Below, one piece after another: positions 1 to 10,616 of a stretch of DNA of 64,000 bases (position 1 is the first letter of the stretch; each line of letters starts with the position of its first letter). The DNA is from Armillaria gallica (lineage: Eukaryota > Basidiomycota > Agaricomycetes > Agaricales > Physalacriaceae). Below the pieces are notes generated by a model. It searched no databases, was not told where the DNA came from, and worked only from the letters and a program-made list of their open reading frames with translations. Made by a program: the position numbers and the translations under genes. The stretch is taken from the NCBI GenBank assembly GCA_037576215.1, contig JBANDB010000020.1, positions 1 through 64,000 on the forward strand, given 5' to 3'.

Positions 1-2
1 AA

Positions 3-251
3 TTGAAAATTATTGACGAATATCTTGTTGTCACGGTCGAAGGGGTTCAAAAGACTTATACACTAGCAGGCGCGATATATCACGGCCAAGGTCACTTTAC
101 TGCAAGGGTGATTGTCGATCGCAAATATTGGTTCCACAATGGCATGACAACAGGTAAAGAGCTGATACCCGATACTCGAAATGCAAGAGCAGATATGACT
201 AAATGCAGAGGCCAAATTTTAATAACGGCTGTGTATACTTTGCTGTCATAA
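3..251 (+). CDS. C-terminal fragment of an unknown fungal protein (left edge)
   Basis: An open frame enters from the window edge and stops at 249-251. It has no in-frame ATG near its start, so only the C-terminal end is present. The segment YTLAGAIYHGQGHFTARVI followed by YWFHNGM and a terminal KCRGQ..ITAVYTL block resembles the His-containing last part of ubiquitin-protease-like domains and of large hypothetical proteins common in agaricomycete genomes. That resemblance is from memory. No catalytic Cys region is in the window, so neither family nor activity can be confirmed. It may equally be the tail of a transposon-associated protein. Confidence 0.4.
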   Translation: MKIIDEYLVVTVEGVQKTYTLAGAIYHGQGHFTARVIVDRKYWFHNGMTTGKELIPDTRNARADMTKCRGQILITAVYTLLS

Positions 252-695
252 AATATCAACGAATGGTGACGATTGTGGATACAAACGAGGCCTTGCCGTT
301 TACTGTTTACATGCTGTAATAGTCAGGCCGAACGCTGTGTGGACAACCAACAGCAACACCCGTAAGAGCAAAAAAGTGTAATGTTTGTACATTACTATGT
401 TTCATCACAGACATTACAATCATCTTCTTGTCACGACTCGCCGGGACACGTTCTCCTATACCTGGATCGTAAGGTTCGTGTGATGCTCTGATAGCATTAT
501 CCTTGTAGCGACGGCAAGTGTCATCCCCGATTCTTTCGTAAGTTAGTTGGCTTTCGGGTAGTCGCGGAAGAGACGTTGGAAGGGCGAGAATAATTCCAAG
601 TCATTGCGATCAGAATGCATGATTTTCGAGGTATGAAAGGCATTTTTATGTTCAGGTAGATTGTTGTAAAAGATATTTCGAAGTAGAACGTCGCT
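252..695. other. Gene-less stretch
   Basis: AT-rich sequence with many stops in all frames. No splice-consistent exon chain or repeat was recognised. Confidence 0.4.
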
Positions 696-1017
696 TTAGA
701 AGACCACACTCGATGGATTGACAGCAGGCGGGCTGGAAATTTGCGACTCTTGAAGAGATAATGGTACATTGCTCAAGACGCCATTGTCTCCAGCACCCTC
801 GAAAATGGGGGTATGGAGATGATGAACCCAGTGGATGGTGATGAAGAGAAAATCGACGTGTGCCTGGCCACACAGCCACTGATCGAAGCCCGGAGGCCCG
901 TTCCAGAAGCTGAACAAGTGAGCAAATATCCACTTAGCATGAACATCGCTTTCGATACATTTTCTCTGAAGGTCCGGAAGACGTTGTAATATGTCATCGT
1001 GCCACCATTGTATGAAC
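696..1017 (-). pseudogene. Exon-like open frame carrying a PIFEGAGDNG motif
   Basis: A minus-strand frame stays open from about 1017 (reading QWWHDDILQRLPDL) to a stop at 696-698. Its composition is protein-like (FSFWNGPPGFDQW, HVDFLFITIHWVHHLHTP) and it contains PIFEGAGDNG near its end. A stop lies just upstream of the start of the frame, next to a possible AG acceptor, so this could be a last exon or a relic. The product is not recognised. The PIFEGAGDNG block recurs on the plus strand at about 1740, 2030 and 2175, which argues for a dispersed repeat rather than a single gene. Confidence 0.3.
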
Positions 1018-1719
1018 TTGATTCATTTTTGGATCATTCAGTACTATCAAAGCATCCAGAGGTTCCACTTTTCTGATATCTTGCGTCCAGTTGGTTTCTT
1101 TCAACATACACGGTGCGTCTTGTTTTGTATATCGTGTTGAAATGTATAGAATGCTTTATTTATGATGGAAGATAAAGCATACTCTCACTGCAAGCTGTAT
1201 AAATTAGTTCCCGAGCTGTCGACATTCACTAAAGGGTATGCTTTCACTGTTTGCCATTTCGCGTTAATGAAAGACAGTTCTACTTGTGCTCATATCATCT
1301 GACCGAAACATTGAAGTCGCATTACGAGGTTTCGGATGCTTCGGATATTATACCTATACTTGTATGAAGTCTATTTTGCATTTATTCCGATTTTTTTTCT
1401 GTAGAGGAGACCCATTGAGATGGTATATATGCTGTTAGATGAGTATTGGTCAGACTAAACATCAATGAATCCATATTGATAGCTTAATGCCTTGAGGTAT
1501 CCCGCCCAAAAAAAATTGAGATACTTATTTAACGTATAATGAAGCTGTTGCATTACTATTGAAAGGAATAAACGACCAGTGGCCAGTATACAGAGGACGT
1601 ACAGGCATACAGGACACAAGGCCGGCTAGTCGGACCGGTATACCGAATAGCCTTTGCTGTGCATTCATGCTTACAATACCCTCTCACCGATTCAAATATT
1701 CATGGCGCGAGTTGCAACT
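1018..1719. other. Gene-less stretch
   Basis: AT-rich intergenic sequence. Only short uncorroborated ORFs are present, and no recognised element was found. Confidence 0.4.
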
Positions 1720-1739
1720 GGCACCATCATCTCTACAGC

Positions 1740-2215
1740 TCCATTTTTTATGGTGCTGAAGATAATGGTGCCATTTGTTCCCGCAGCCCCGCTGCCATCA
1801 TCAACGTCAACGATGCCCTGATCTTAGAGCCACCGCCCCCCCACAAAAAGACAGACCATTCTCACTTGACAACGACCCCGACTAGACGATGATGTCAACC
1901 ACTTCCCTCCCTCAATGCTGCCCTTATTGCTAATGACGCGTCCATCATCCTTCACGCTACCCACTTCTACAAGAAAAACACCCTCTCCCGCTCGATGCAT
2001 GCCTTGGCCAGTACCGTCAACTTCACACCCCCGTTTTTGAGGGTGCCGGAGACGATGGTGCTGTCCGTTTCTTCTCCAAATACTGTCAACGTCCCCCCAA
2101 CAAAGCTAACCAACTACCCACCAAGACGGCCCTACCCTCACTCGACGATTCTCCCGACCGGCGCTGCCATCTCGCCACCCCAGTTTTCAAGGGTGTCGGA
2201 GACGATGGCAGTAAT
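1740..2215 (+). repeat. Three degenerate copies of a 'PxFEGAGDDG'-encoding motif
   Basis: Blocks at about 1740-1775, 2026-2068 and 2172-2215 share the pattern cac-ccc-gttttt-gag-ggtgc-gga-gacgatgg. In matching frames they read YSSIFYGAEDNGAICS, LHTPVFEGAGDDGAVRFF and LATPVFKGVGDDGSNCFS. A fourth copy is on the minus strand at about 786-818. The last two lie in one continuous reading frame about 150 bp apart. What the motif belongs to is unknown. It is either a tandem peptide repeat of a decayed gene or part of a dispersed element. Confidence 0.4.
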
Positions 2216-3040
2216 TGTTTCTCTCTGCGACGCCGCTATCATCACCGATACCTATTTCAAAATATTAAATCCATTGTTTCTTCGTTCTTTTGTAGCCTCT
2301 GTTCTCCCGTTTGTACAATGTTTCATTTTTATTATTCGGTGTATTCAAATCAATGTACTTCCAAATAAATTACATTGGTTTCAATTTTCATATGACTAAA
2401 ATAGTTTGAGAGAAAAAAATAAGTGACATCCAAAATCTCGGAAGGAGGGCCTATGGACCCAAAAATTGGCTAAAATTCAACACCAGTACGAAAAGATTTT
2501 CCAGCCCAAAAACGCGACCCAAAATGGCTGGGCTACTGGCCCAATCCCAAGGGAAAAGGCGTGGTGATGGCTGTGCTGCTAATGAGCAGTACAGGTGGCA
2601 TCCTGAGTTCGAATGCTGCATAGAAAAGGGTCAAACCCTACAGCATGGCCTGGAACAAGTCCATATCGAAGGGCATGGCGTCGAAGAAGGGAGCGATAAC
2701 ACATAACAAGGAGAGGAGCGCTTGATATAGAGGTTTCCCAGTGCATATGAGTATGCATCCTGTATGAATGATGTTTTCTACGGCGATTGGGCGCGCATGG
2801 GTATGCATACTCTAGTTTACTGCGCTATGCAGAGCACATTTTCGTAATGTAATGGCCTTAGACAGTCATACCGTTGAACTCCATTTGCAGGACGTGTCAT
2901 TAGAGATAGGCAATGAGACTGAATATCGTCGGGAGATCGAGAGAGTAAAATGAGAATATTGTTCTATTGCTATGAGACCACCATGAAGTTACCAGAGGAT
3001 CAATTACTACAAATATTGTGATGTAACTAGGACGTGGGAA
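2216..3040. other. Gene-less stretch with scattered 'gtatgcat' palindromes
   Basis: No supported gene. Several copies of gagtatgcat/gtatgcatactc occur at about 2748 and 2800 and recur in the foldback just downstream, suggesting a decayed foldback element. Confidence 0.3.
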
Positions 3041-3054
3041 AATTACAGGACCCT

Positions 3055-3158
3055 GAGTATGCAGAGTCGGAAGGAGCTGCGCACGACGCTCTGCATACTC
3101 CATAATTCGCCTGTAGTTACAGGAAACTCTGCATACCGGGCTGCACTGTAACTACAGG
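3055..3158. repeat. Two adjacent perfect 12-bp-arm foldbacks
   Basis: gagtatgcagag at 3055-3066 is the exact reverse complement of ctctgcatactc at 3089-3100. cctgtagttaca at 3110-3121 is the exact reverse complement of tgtaactacagg at 3147-3158. The decamer actctgcata recurs inside and after the second loop. No target duplication was found. This is probably the remains of a foldback element. Confidence 0.5.
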
Positions 3159-3748
3159 GCAACTCTGCATAATATGGACGGTATAGCCTCATAGGTAATA
3201 GTTGTTCCGGACCGAGGTTGCCGCATCCCCTGGAAACTTTTTTCCTGATTTGCTGATGTCATAGGTTCGAGTGAATCAAAGAGCCTCCATGAACAAGGGA
3301 AGCTACAATCTTCGTTAGATGTAGTTAAACGCTTGTCTAATATGAGTGGAACTTTGTTGACTGCATTCTGTTAATAACAATAAATTACCCCGCTGTGGTG
3401 GTTGCAGCAGCCTACCCTGCTAATTTTCATTTGTGTATGCATGTCACTGTAATTATTCCAAGGTTGAGACCAAGTACATTCATTTTGTTTCGTTTGTATG
3501 TGCATATCAGTGCCATCAACCTTATTCATTTGACCCAACTACACACAGCTTCCTCTTACCACCACTCTCATTTCTTTTGATCTCTCTATTTCATCGCTTT
3601 CTCACTCTTCTTTGGTTACTCGTTCATCTGTTGGTCCCTATGGGTCGAATTACGGGCCCTGTAGCCGGGGGTTGCTCGCATCGATTCCTTCGTCCATTGT
3701 CCCGCCCTCCCGTGGCATCTTCTGGAAGTGCTGAAACGACACCTAGGT

Positions 3749-4224
3749 ATGTCTGCGAAACGTAGTCGATCTTCGTCGACAGTTCCAAACAAGACGTCCA
3801 GCAACCTGCTCATCAACCATCGCCTACGCAAAGACGAGGGCTCCGATGCCAATACTACGGGCACATGTACATTGCCCTACCCTCCCATGGCATCATCTGA
3901 AAGCTCAGACGTGATGTCTAGGTACGTATATGAAAAATAGTTGCTGTGTCGAGAGATCCGATTGATACGCCCAGAAACCCGACCACTGGGTCCCCTCGCT
4001 CGCGCGCTGACAAGAGTCTCGAAGTTTTTGCGATATACACGCGCACCGGACACTCCGGATCCTCTCTCGACGCCACCGATGCCAACAGTAGTGTTCCGTC
4101 CAACAGCAAGGAAAAATCATGTTCATGCCTAGCGGTGGTGGGTGCGTGCCTGGTAATGTTTGCATGGGTTCACAGGGTGGTCTTTAGCTTGGGTCGCCGC
4201 AGCCGCAAGGTTAGGAGGCATTGA
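3749..4224 (+). CDS. Hypothetical small Ser/Thr-rich protein with a C-terminal membrane segment (2 exons)
   Basis: The ATG at 3749 opens MSAKRSRSSSTVPNKTSS. Exon 1 ends at 3921 and exon 2 runs 3975-4224. The intron 3922-3974 (53 bp) has a gtacgt donor and a cgcccag acceptor, and joining across it keeps the frame. The product of about 140 residues is Ser/Thr/Asn-rich. Near the C-terminus it has one hydrophobic stretch (CSCLAVVGACLVMFAWVH, residues about 105-125) followed by the basic tail RRSRKVRRH, so it could be a tail-anchored membrane protein. About 60 bp before the intron (ccctcccatggcatcatctg..) is a diverged copy of 3704-3766, so the gene may have grown by internal duplication. No family is recognised and the model rests on splice logic only. 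Confidence 0.35.
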
Positions 4225-4779
4225 TACTATGGTAGCTCGTTTCCTCATATCTCCGCTGGTAATTATTTTCCGAATTCACTCACCGCGTATTGTATGTATC
4301 TCGTATGACCTTCACTCATTTCTTGCATCGTGGGTCTGGCCATGTCTCACTTGTATCCATATTTTCTCTAGCTTACTCATATCTTGTTGTACTATACAAT
4401 TACTCCCTTAAACCCGTAGGATGGTGAACATTGAGATTCCAGATTGGCAACGTATTGATTGAACATCAAGGTAACTGGGTCCGAATCATTAGCCTGAGTG
4501 AAGTCGCACAAGCATACCAACGGTGTACCTCCCCTTTGCTTTCAACAAGTGTCATCCCCAGCTCCAACATTGTAGGCACAAAGCCTTCAGCTATACCGTG
4601 TTCTCGGTGCTCGATCCTGGGACCGCATGTGTAAGGAAACGACTTACGGTGTCTTGAGACCAGGAATTCTGTTCAAAAAGGGTGAGCCGTACAGAAAAGA
4701 ATCCAAGATCCCACTTTCATGAACTTACTGGAATTTTGACACAGTTGCACACGTCCTGTTGTGAATCGATTTCAAGGCA

Positions 4780-5139
4780 CGTTTCGGTGGCAAGACCTTT
4801 TCCGCCAAAGACACGCAACAAGCTGCAGCCGGATCATCTCAAACATTACCCGCTGCCCGACTGACCGAACAACTCAGCCAGCGGGATTCGGTCAATTTAC
4901 AAGGGTAAATCAAAATCATACGCAGATCTTTTTTTAGCTACTCTAAATGAACATCGGTAAATTCTTGGACATTCGATGCAAAACTGGCACGATAACTTAC
5001 CTGACTTCTCCACAGTCTGCTATGGCATCATGTCCTGATCGACGCACCAACGTGGTCGTGAAGCGCCACTTGGAATGTCATACGGCGGGCTCATACCATG
5101 TTCTCCACCTCGGGAATGTAGAGCCATTCTACACTACAG
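4780..5139 (+). pseudogene. Two exon-like pieces of an unidentified gene
   Basis: The piece at about 4780-4904 reads ARFGGKTFSAKDTQQAAAGS and on to LSQRDSVNLQG before a gtaaat. The piece at 5016-5139 lies between a good acceptor (cttctccacag) and a good donor (gtaagt) and reads RRTNVVVKRHLECHTAGSYH. An earlier stretch near 4575-4625 in another frame reads HKAFSYTVFSVLDPGTA. No continuous gene can be assembled and the family is unknown. These look like relics. Confidence 0.25.
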
Positions 5140-6452
5140 GTAAGTTCTAACAGTAAACTCTAGGACAGTTCGCTACTTGGTCACATACCTGAGTTTTCAA
5201 TCCATTCTGAATCAGCTATGAGAGATTCGGGTAATCCGACGAGTTGATAAAGCAAGTAGTACTCATTCAGGACTGCAGCACAGGCCGCCGTTTCCGAGGT
5301 GGAGGCTCGTTTCGGGTTTCGGGTTTCGGGTACTGCGTGCAGACGCCACAGAGTAAAATCGTCACGGTCGCAGAAAGTATTGCAACGATTCTTGTATCTA
5401 GATTTGATCTTGTGCTCGTATGCGAAGTTTAAGCTGTAGCATAGCGCCAGTTGGAGTAAGGCAGCGTCGATGTCTTGAACACTGGCTTCCGTAGCTTAAT
5501 TACGCGTTATCAGGACCTTAGGGCTATGATTCGGGGCCATGAGAGGAGAGACAGGTGAGCAATGTCATTGTAATGTCTGAAAGTGAGTTCGATTCGTGAA
5601 CGAGGCGTAGACTTGTGGTAAAGAACTGTCGCACTATAGTTTAGCTAATGATCTAGCTTTGTGTAACGAATATAGTATATCGGATTCATTCTCGTCCATT
5701 CACAAAGATATTCGAACTTACTTTCAGACGTGCGAGGATCGCTGTATTGAAATTTTGGCAGTGCCATATCTGTCTTCGGCGTCAGATTCCAATCCCTCGA
5801 ATGTAAATCAATATTCACGTATCAGCGATCGCCGTCACGGATAATATCATCGGTGCGAACAGCGATTTCAGACTTGAGCCTCGCAATGGCAAAAATGATG
5901 CGGTGACAGGTATCCGAATTTAACTTAACGAACGACGTCAGTCCAAGGTTGACGCGATGTGCAACACCGCAAATAATGCCAAATTTTCGACCTTTGGGAC
6001 ATGATGATGGGGACCTGCTGGAGATGCACTGATACTATGATATATTTTACAGGCATATCATACATCATGTTCCCGACTCACGTCTGCCGTCCATGTAATC
6101 TATAGTCCAGCATGTTCATAATCAATGCAACAGCGTAAACGGAAAGAAAGAAAAAAAGACAATTGAAAGTCCGAATGCATATTTACATCATGTTCTCACG
6201 AGCCTCGGAATTACCCGTAGCGCATGCTTCTTAACGTGAAAATTCTAAGCGTGGATAGATGAATAAAAACTGTGCACAGTTCCGAACATATCTATCTGCA
6301 TTCACAACGTTTATACCTATTGTACCTACCGTGTACTTTCTTCAAGTGGTATAACGTATATCGATTTGTTACTGCCACGACGTCATCCTTGCATCATCCG
6401 GAGTCCGGACTTACTCGGACTCGTTCCCGTGCCATGAAAGCGGCCCATCCGC
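5140..6452. other. Gene-less stretch
   Basis: AT-rich, no supported gene. The only local structure is a triple tttcggg repeat at about 5309-5330. Confidence 0.4.
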
Positions 6453-6766
6453 TCAGTCAACGACATTTCCGCAGGCAGCCTTCCACACAGTGACAGACGC
6501 CTTGTCGAAGAGGGCACCTCGGAGGCCCTTCGTCAGACGGGCAAGGTAAAGGAGGTCAAGAGGCTCTAAGTGCCCAAAAATCTTCAGAAAAAAAGCTGTC
6601 ATCGCCGCCATGTTGGAGAGAAAATCAAACCCACCTCGAAATGGACGTCCTTTGGAAGCATGGTGAATCTATCGATTGCAGCAGGAGCATTTTTGGGTCT
6701 CTTGCAGCCATGCTGAGGCATGCCACTTTCCTCGTCGTCTGAGCCAACCTGTCGCTTTCGAGGCAT
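6453..6766 (-). CDS. Truncated F-box protein (2 short exons)
   Basis: ATG at 6764-6766. Exon 1 is 6766-6635 (44 codons) and starts MPRKRQVGSDDEESG, a basic/acidic leader. The intron 6634-6582 (53 bp) reads gtgggt to ctgaag. Exon 2 runs 6581-6453 and ends at TGA 6453-6455. Spliced, residues about 33-80 read RFTMLPKDVHFE then IFGHLEPLDLLYLARLTKGL and FDKASVTVWKAAC. This is the F-box 'LPxDVxFEIFGHLxPxDLLxLAR' pattern common in agaricomycetes. Related proteins usually continue well beyond this point with leucine-rich or tail regions, whereas this frame stops after CGNVVD, 86 residues in all. It may be a truncated pseudogene or an F-box-only protein. F-box proteins recruit substrates to SCF ubiquitin ligases via Skp1. 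Confidence 0.55.
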
Positions 6767-7439
6767 GTACTTACAAGGTAAGAGGCAAGATAGGAGGGCG
6801 GGATTTTGAAATAGGAAGCCTTGTTACCTTGACACGTGACTGTGACTAAAGCGCGTCAGACCTAAAATTAGGCTCAAAATTAGGCTCGCACTGTTAGTAT
6901 CACCCCGCCACCATGCCTTCAGACTGGAACGTGATAATCATTCGTTCTTGCCCTCTGTGCGTTATAAATTATGCCGACGAGGCTTTTTTCAAGCCCTGAA
7001 CAACAGTGGACATACTTACTGCACCGATCTTCCAAAGTTGGTCAAGTTTTTAAATTATAATCGACACTAATCGACGCATGTTCCGTTTCTTTCAAATAAA
7101 AAACCTGTTCCTGTATAGTCGCTCCAGGCTTCACTGCGCATATTACTTGAGAAAAATGTTCACAAACTAATTTGATCGTTGTTCAAACCGGTTCCCAAAT
7201 AGTCGACCCGAATTTCGAGTCCTATCCAGAACGTTGACGCGGCCTCGTGAGAATCTTTGAAGACTTTTTCTTAGACGGACTACGTAGCAAATATTATCGT
7301 GATATCTAACAGTTCCATTGAAATTTTAAATAGTAATAACAAGATGCAGAAATTTAGGTTACGCAATAAAGGTAGGTAGGTAAACAGGATTGCATGACTT
7401 AGTCCAAGGAAAGATAGAATATACAAGAACATCGCGACA
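6767..7439. other. Gene-less stretch
   Basis: AT-rich spacer downstream of MC1. No supported ORF or repeat was seen. Confidence 0.4.
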
Positions 7440-9604
7440 TCACAGAACAAAGCTTCTGCTTGTATCCTAAGATTACATATTAACAAGATAATCGAGGGGG
7501 GAAACAGTGGCACAGAGACTTACAATATTACTGGAGCAACATAACTGCGGCGTCTGCTTGTACTTTCCTGTCATAATTTTACTGAAGAAAAATAAATTAA
7601 TCAATATCATGCTCTGCAGTCAAAACTGAAAATTCAACCTACTTGATCGAGTCGAAAAACTTGTTGTATGTCGGATATGCGTCATGCTTGAGGGACATTA
7701 TGAAGGCCTTTACAGTGCTCGATCTTTTGATGTCATACTATCGTAGACCGTGAGAAACTCACGTCGCTCATGGCACCTCCCTGAGGTGTATCCACACTTA
7801 TACGGCTATCTTTAGAACTGGAAAGGGATATCTGTGTAACGTTGAGTACCTCTCTACTTGTATAAAACGAGGTACATGAGACTTACAACTCCGGCTTGAG
7901 TCGATTTGCGTCTAATCCACTTTCTCGTGACGGATCCGCCTCGGAACAAACCTCCGACGTCGCGCTGTAACAAATGAAGGCTATCAGGTGCGGCCGCGAG
8001 ATGTCTTAAAGATGAGGTACCCAGACGTAAGGTAGATCTAATATGATTGAAGGAAACGTTAGAATACAGCCGACTGGCGGATAGTTGATTCAAAATGCTT
8101 ACCCAAGACGCTCCCAGAATGACAGCACTGTCCCAGGCAATGTTAGTGTGAAACATACGCATAGGGTCCTTGCGAAACCTACATCAAACAGTGCCTTACG
8201 CAATAGTGTATTAGTCGGGTATGTATTAGCTGTAACCGCTTGTAGGAAACGTACTGTAAGTCGGCACCCAGGAGGAAGGGGCTTCACCATGAGCTTGTGC
8301 ATATCCTTTGGGAGAAACATTAAACCAAGAAACGCGTATAAAACAGGACACACATCGTCGACAATGTAGCCGCCATCAACAGGGAATATGACTAGAACAA
8401 TGGCCATTGGAGAATGTTACGATAGATGAAAATTTGTGAAGGACAGACCTTCATCATATCCGTCTGCCTCGTCACCATTCTGGTCTCGTATCTGGCCACC
8501 ATGCCCAGAATCTGGAAGAGTAACACTTGGAAAACAGAAAAAGCACAAGCGAGAAAACAACGACATACAATGAAAGACCAATGAATCCTCTCGACGTGCG
8601 CCCTTGACAAGCCAACTCATAGCATTGATGATATTGCTCTTGGTAGGGATCTCGTTGGAGTTCTCGCTGTCATCTCTGAGGACCTTGATCTCTGGCACGG
8701 CACCTCGGGGACTGGAGCTCCAGTGTTCTGAAGAACAGAGTCGGTCAGTATCATTCTGCAACGGGTATTCATAAACATATCACGTACGAGATAAGAAACT
8801 ACTGATCTGCACGGCGTCTTTGATACAGCCCGATAGTTCTCCAAGCGTCTGGCCATATCCCCATCGACTGACATAGTTGATACCGATCTACATTGAATTT
8901 GATTAGCGCCCTCGCATCCATCACACGTAATGGCAAGGTTCACTCACACAAAGTGCCTTCTTACGCCCAGTCCGCTCCTGATATCCATCTGGTGGATATC
9001 CTCGTACCGTAGGCGCGAACACTTTTGGATCAAATGGCACCTCGTACCGGTTATTCCCACCAACGAGGTATGCGCGCTTGGGATTGATCTGAGAAAAACT
9101 GGCAACAATATGCTGAGGATGCCTGCTTTCTGAGCGATTATGATGGCGACCGCCACCGTCGTAAAAGTGGTAATACTTATTATGATGATGAAGTCGACGT
9201 GGGTAGTAAGAAGCCTTCGGCCCGCTACGCGTCTGACCCGGACTTCGATAGATGAGTTAATTTTATCAAAGCATATGACGGCGTGCGTACTGGGAACTTG
9301 ACCTGTTTCAGGTTCAGTACGAGCGACATCAAAGTCAGTCAGAACCACTCACTCGATGGAAAACAACGGATATCCAGGGCCATAGTACGAGTAGTAATCT
9401 GTTAAATCGGTTCTGAGGAACGTCTGCGATTCAACGCTGTAGAGTTTGCTGTCATGTGAACAGCGTCAGAGGGAGTTGAAGAGAATGATATTTGGATGCA
9501 ACATCCGACCCGAGAACTGAAGAAGACTCACACTGTCTGGAGCCTGTTCAATTCGTGAGAGGATATATCCAGGTGAGAGCAGGAACTCACGACGGAAATG
9601 GCAT
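7440..9604 (-). CDS. Metacaspase MC1 (type I, multi-exon, long H/Y/G-rich prodomain)
   Basis: Type I metacaspases are Cys proteases of the caspase fold that cleave after Arg/Lys. The proposed start is ATG 9602-9604 (MPFPSLQTVKLYSVESQTF after splicing). The prodomain is rich in Tyr, His and Gly (SYYPRRLHHHNKYYHFYDGG) and precedes RKKALC and, after an intron, IGINYVSRWGYGQTLGELSG. The catalytic His codon is 8501-8503 in FHYSGHGGQI, assembled across an intron. The catalytic Cys codon is 8122-8124 in FDCCHSGSVL. The p10-like part ends KIMTGKYKQTPQLCCSSNI, and the last exon reads DTSRSFVL with its stop at 7440-7442. About ten short introns are implied. It is separated from the other copies by the F-box pair and is the most divergent. 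Exon edges are by eye. Confidence 0.8.
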
Positions 9605-10616
9605 TCCAAAAGATGGTTCCAAAGAAGCCCTTCGATCAACATATAACTCCCACATCATCCTCCAAGATTAGAGACCACAGAACGAAGTATTCCCGCTAGA
9701 ATTGGGGCGAATAGCTGAATCCTTGACCTGCTGCTCGTGGATGAAGGAAAGAAAAGGCGATGAGGCTTCTGGGACGCATCGGTTTCGAAAATTTCCCGCC
9801 ATTTGGGGCGTCTATATCACGCTTCGGCGCACCGCCCTGTCACACCGCCAGAGTTGGTACCGTCGTGCCTAAATAAATATGATCAACATCAGTGCGGAGA
9901 TAAGGATATATAAGGTACGTATCAATCTTTGTGTGACGCCGACACTGCAATAATTCAGCAAGGGGATTGGTTAGTCGTCTACCCCGGTCCTGCAGAGTGC
10001 ATCAGAAAAGCACAAGAAGGGAACAGACCTGAGGAATGTACTAGACGATGTTTCATTCGACGAGACTAATTAAAATTTGGAAAATGTTTCAGGGTGCATT
10101 ATAGGAGAAGAAAGCAGGAACGCTGTATCCAGAACACAGATTTGTAATTTGGCCAAGCGAGGCGCGAGTTCACTAAAGCCCAGTCCGAGTCGAGTACTGC
10201 TGAAGCCTGAGGCTGAACGTCGTGCTAAGTTGATCTTGGGGGAAACACCAAGAGACAGGCGGCAAGGTCGTCAGCAAAAAGAAAGAAAAGGAACTTGCTT
10301 TCAAGAGATGATTCATGAATCCGATTGCAGAGAATTGAACAGTGGAGGAAAGACGACGCGGCCCGCGGAGGACCGGGATGTTGGTTTAAGTACTTGCCAC
10401 ATGGCTCTCGATCGGCTTCGCCGAATTTGACCTAGCTCCGAAACAGCCTGCCACTGCCTACACAGCTGTTCCTCCTTCCAACTGCCACGGTGCTCCAAGT
10501 GTCAAGCCTTTCATAGGTTCATCTTCCGTGACAAGGTACGCTGTGATAAGATTAATAACTGTTACTCCCTAATACTTGCATCTCAGGCTAAGTATCTCTG
10601 GTGGCAGACATTGACG
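9605..10616. other. Intergenic region between divergent MC1 and FB1
   Basis: About 1 kb between the MC1 start and the FB1 start, so it should contain both promoters. A small minus-strand ORF starting MAGNFRNRCVPEASS lies in the presumed MC1 leader and could be an upstream ORF. An open frame at about 10077-10430 has no ATG at its start or recognisable content. Confidence 0.35.

Noticed and set aside
5309..5330. Triple tttcggg repeat as an internal telomeric tract
   Set aside because: Only three units, and not the TTAGGG repeat of most fungi.
8085..8407. Overlapping ORFs on both strands in MC1
   Set aside because: They run across introns and catalytic exons of MC1 and break the SCHSG-type motif frame.
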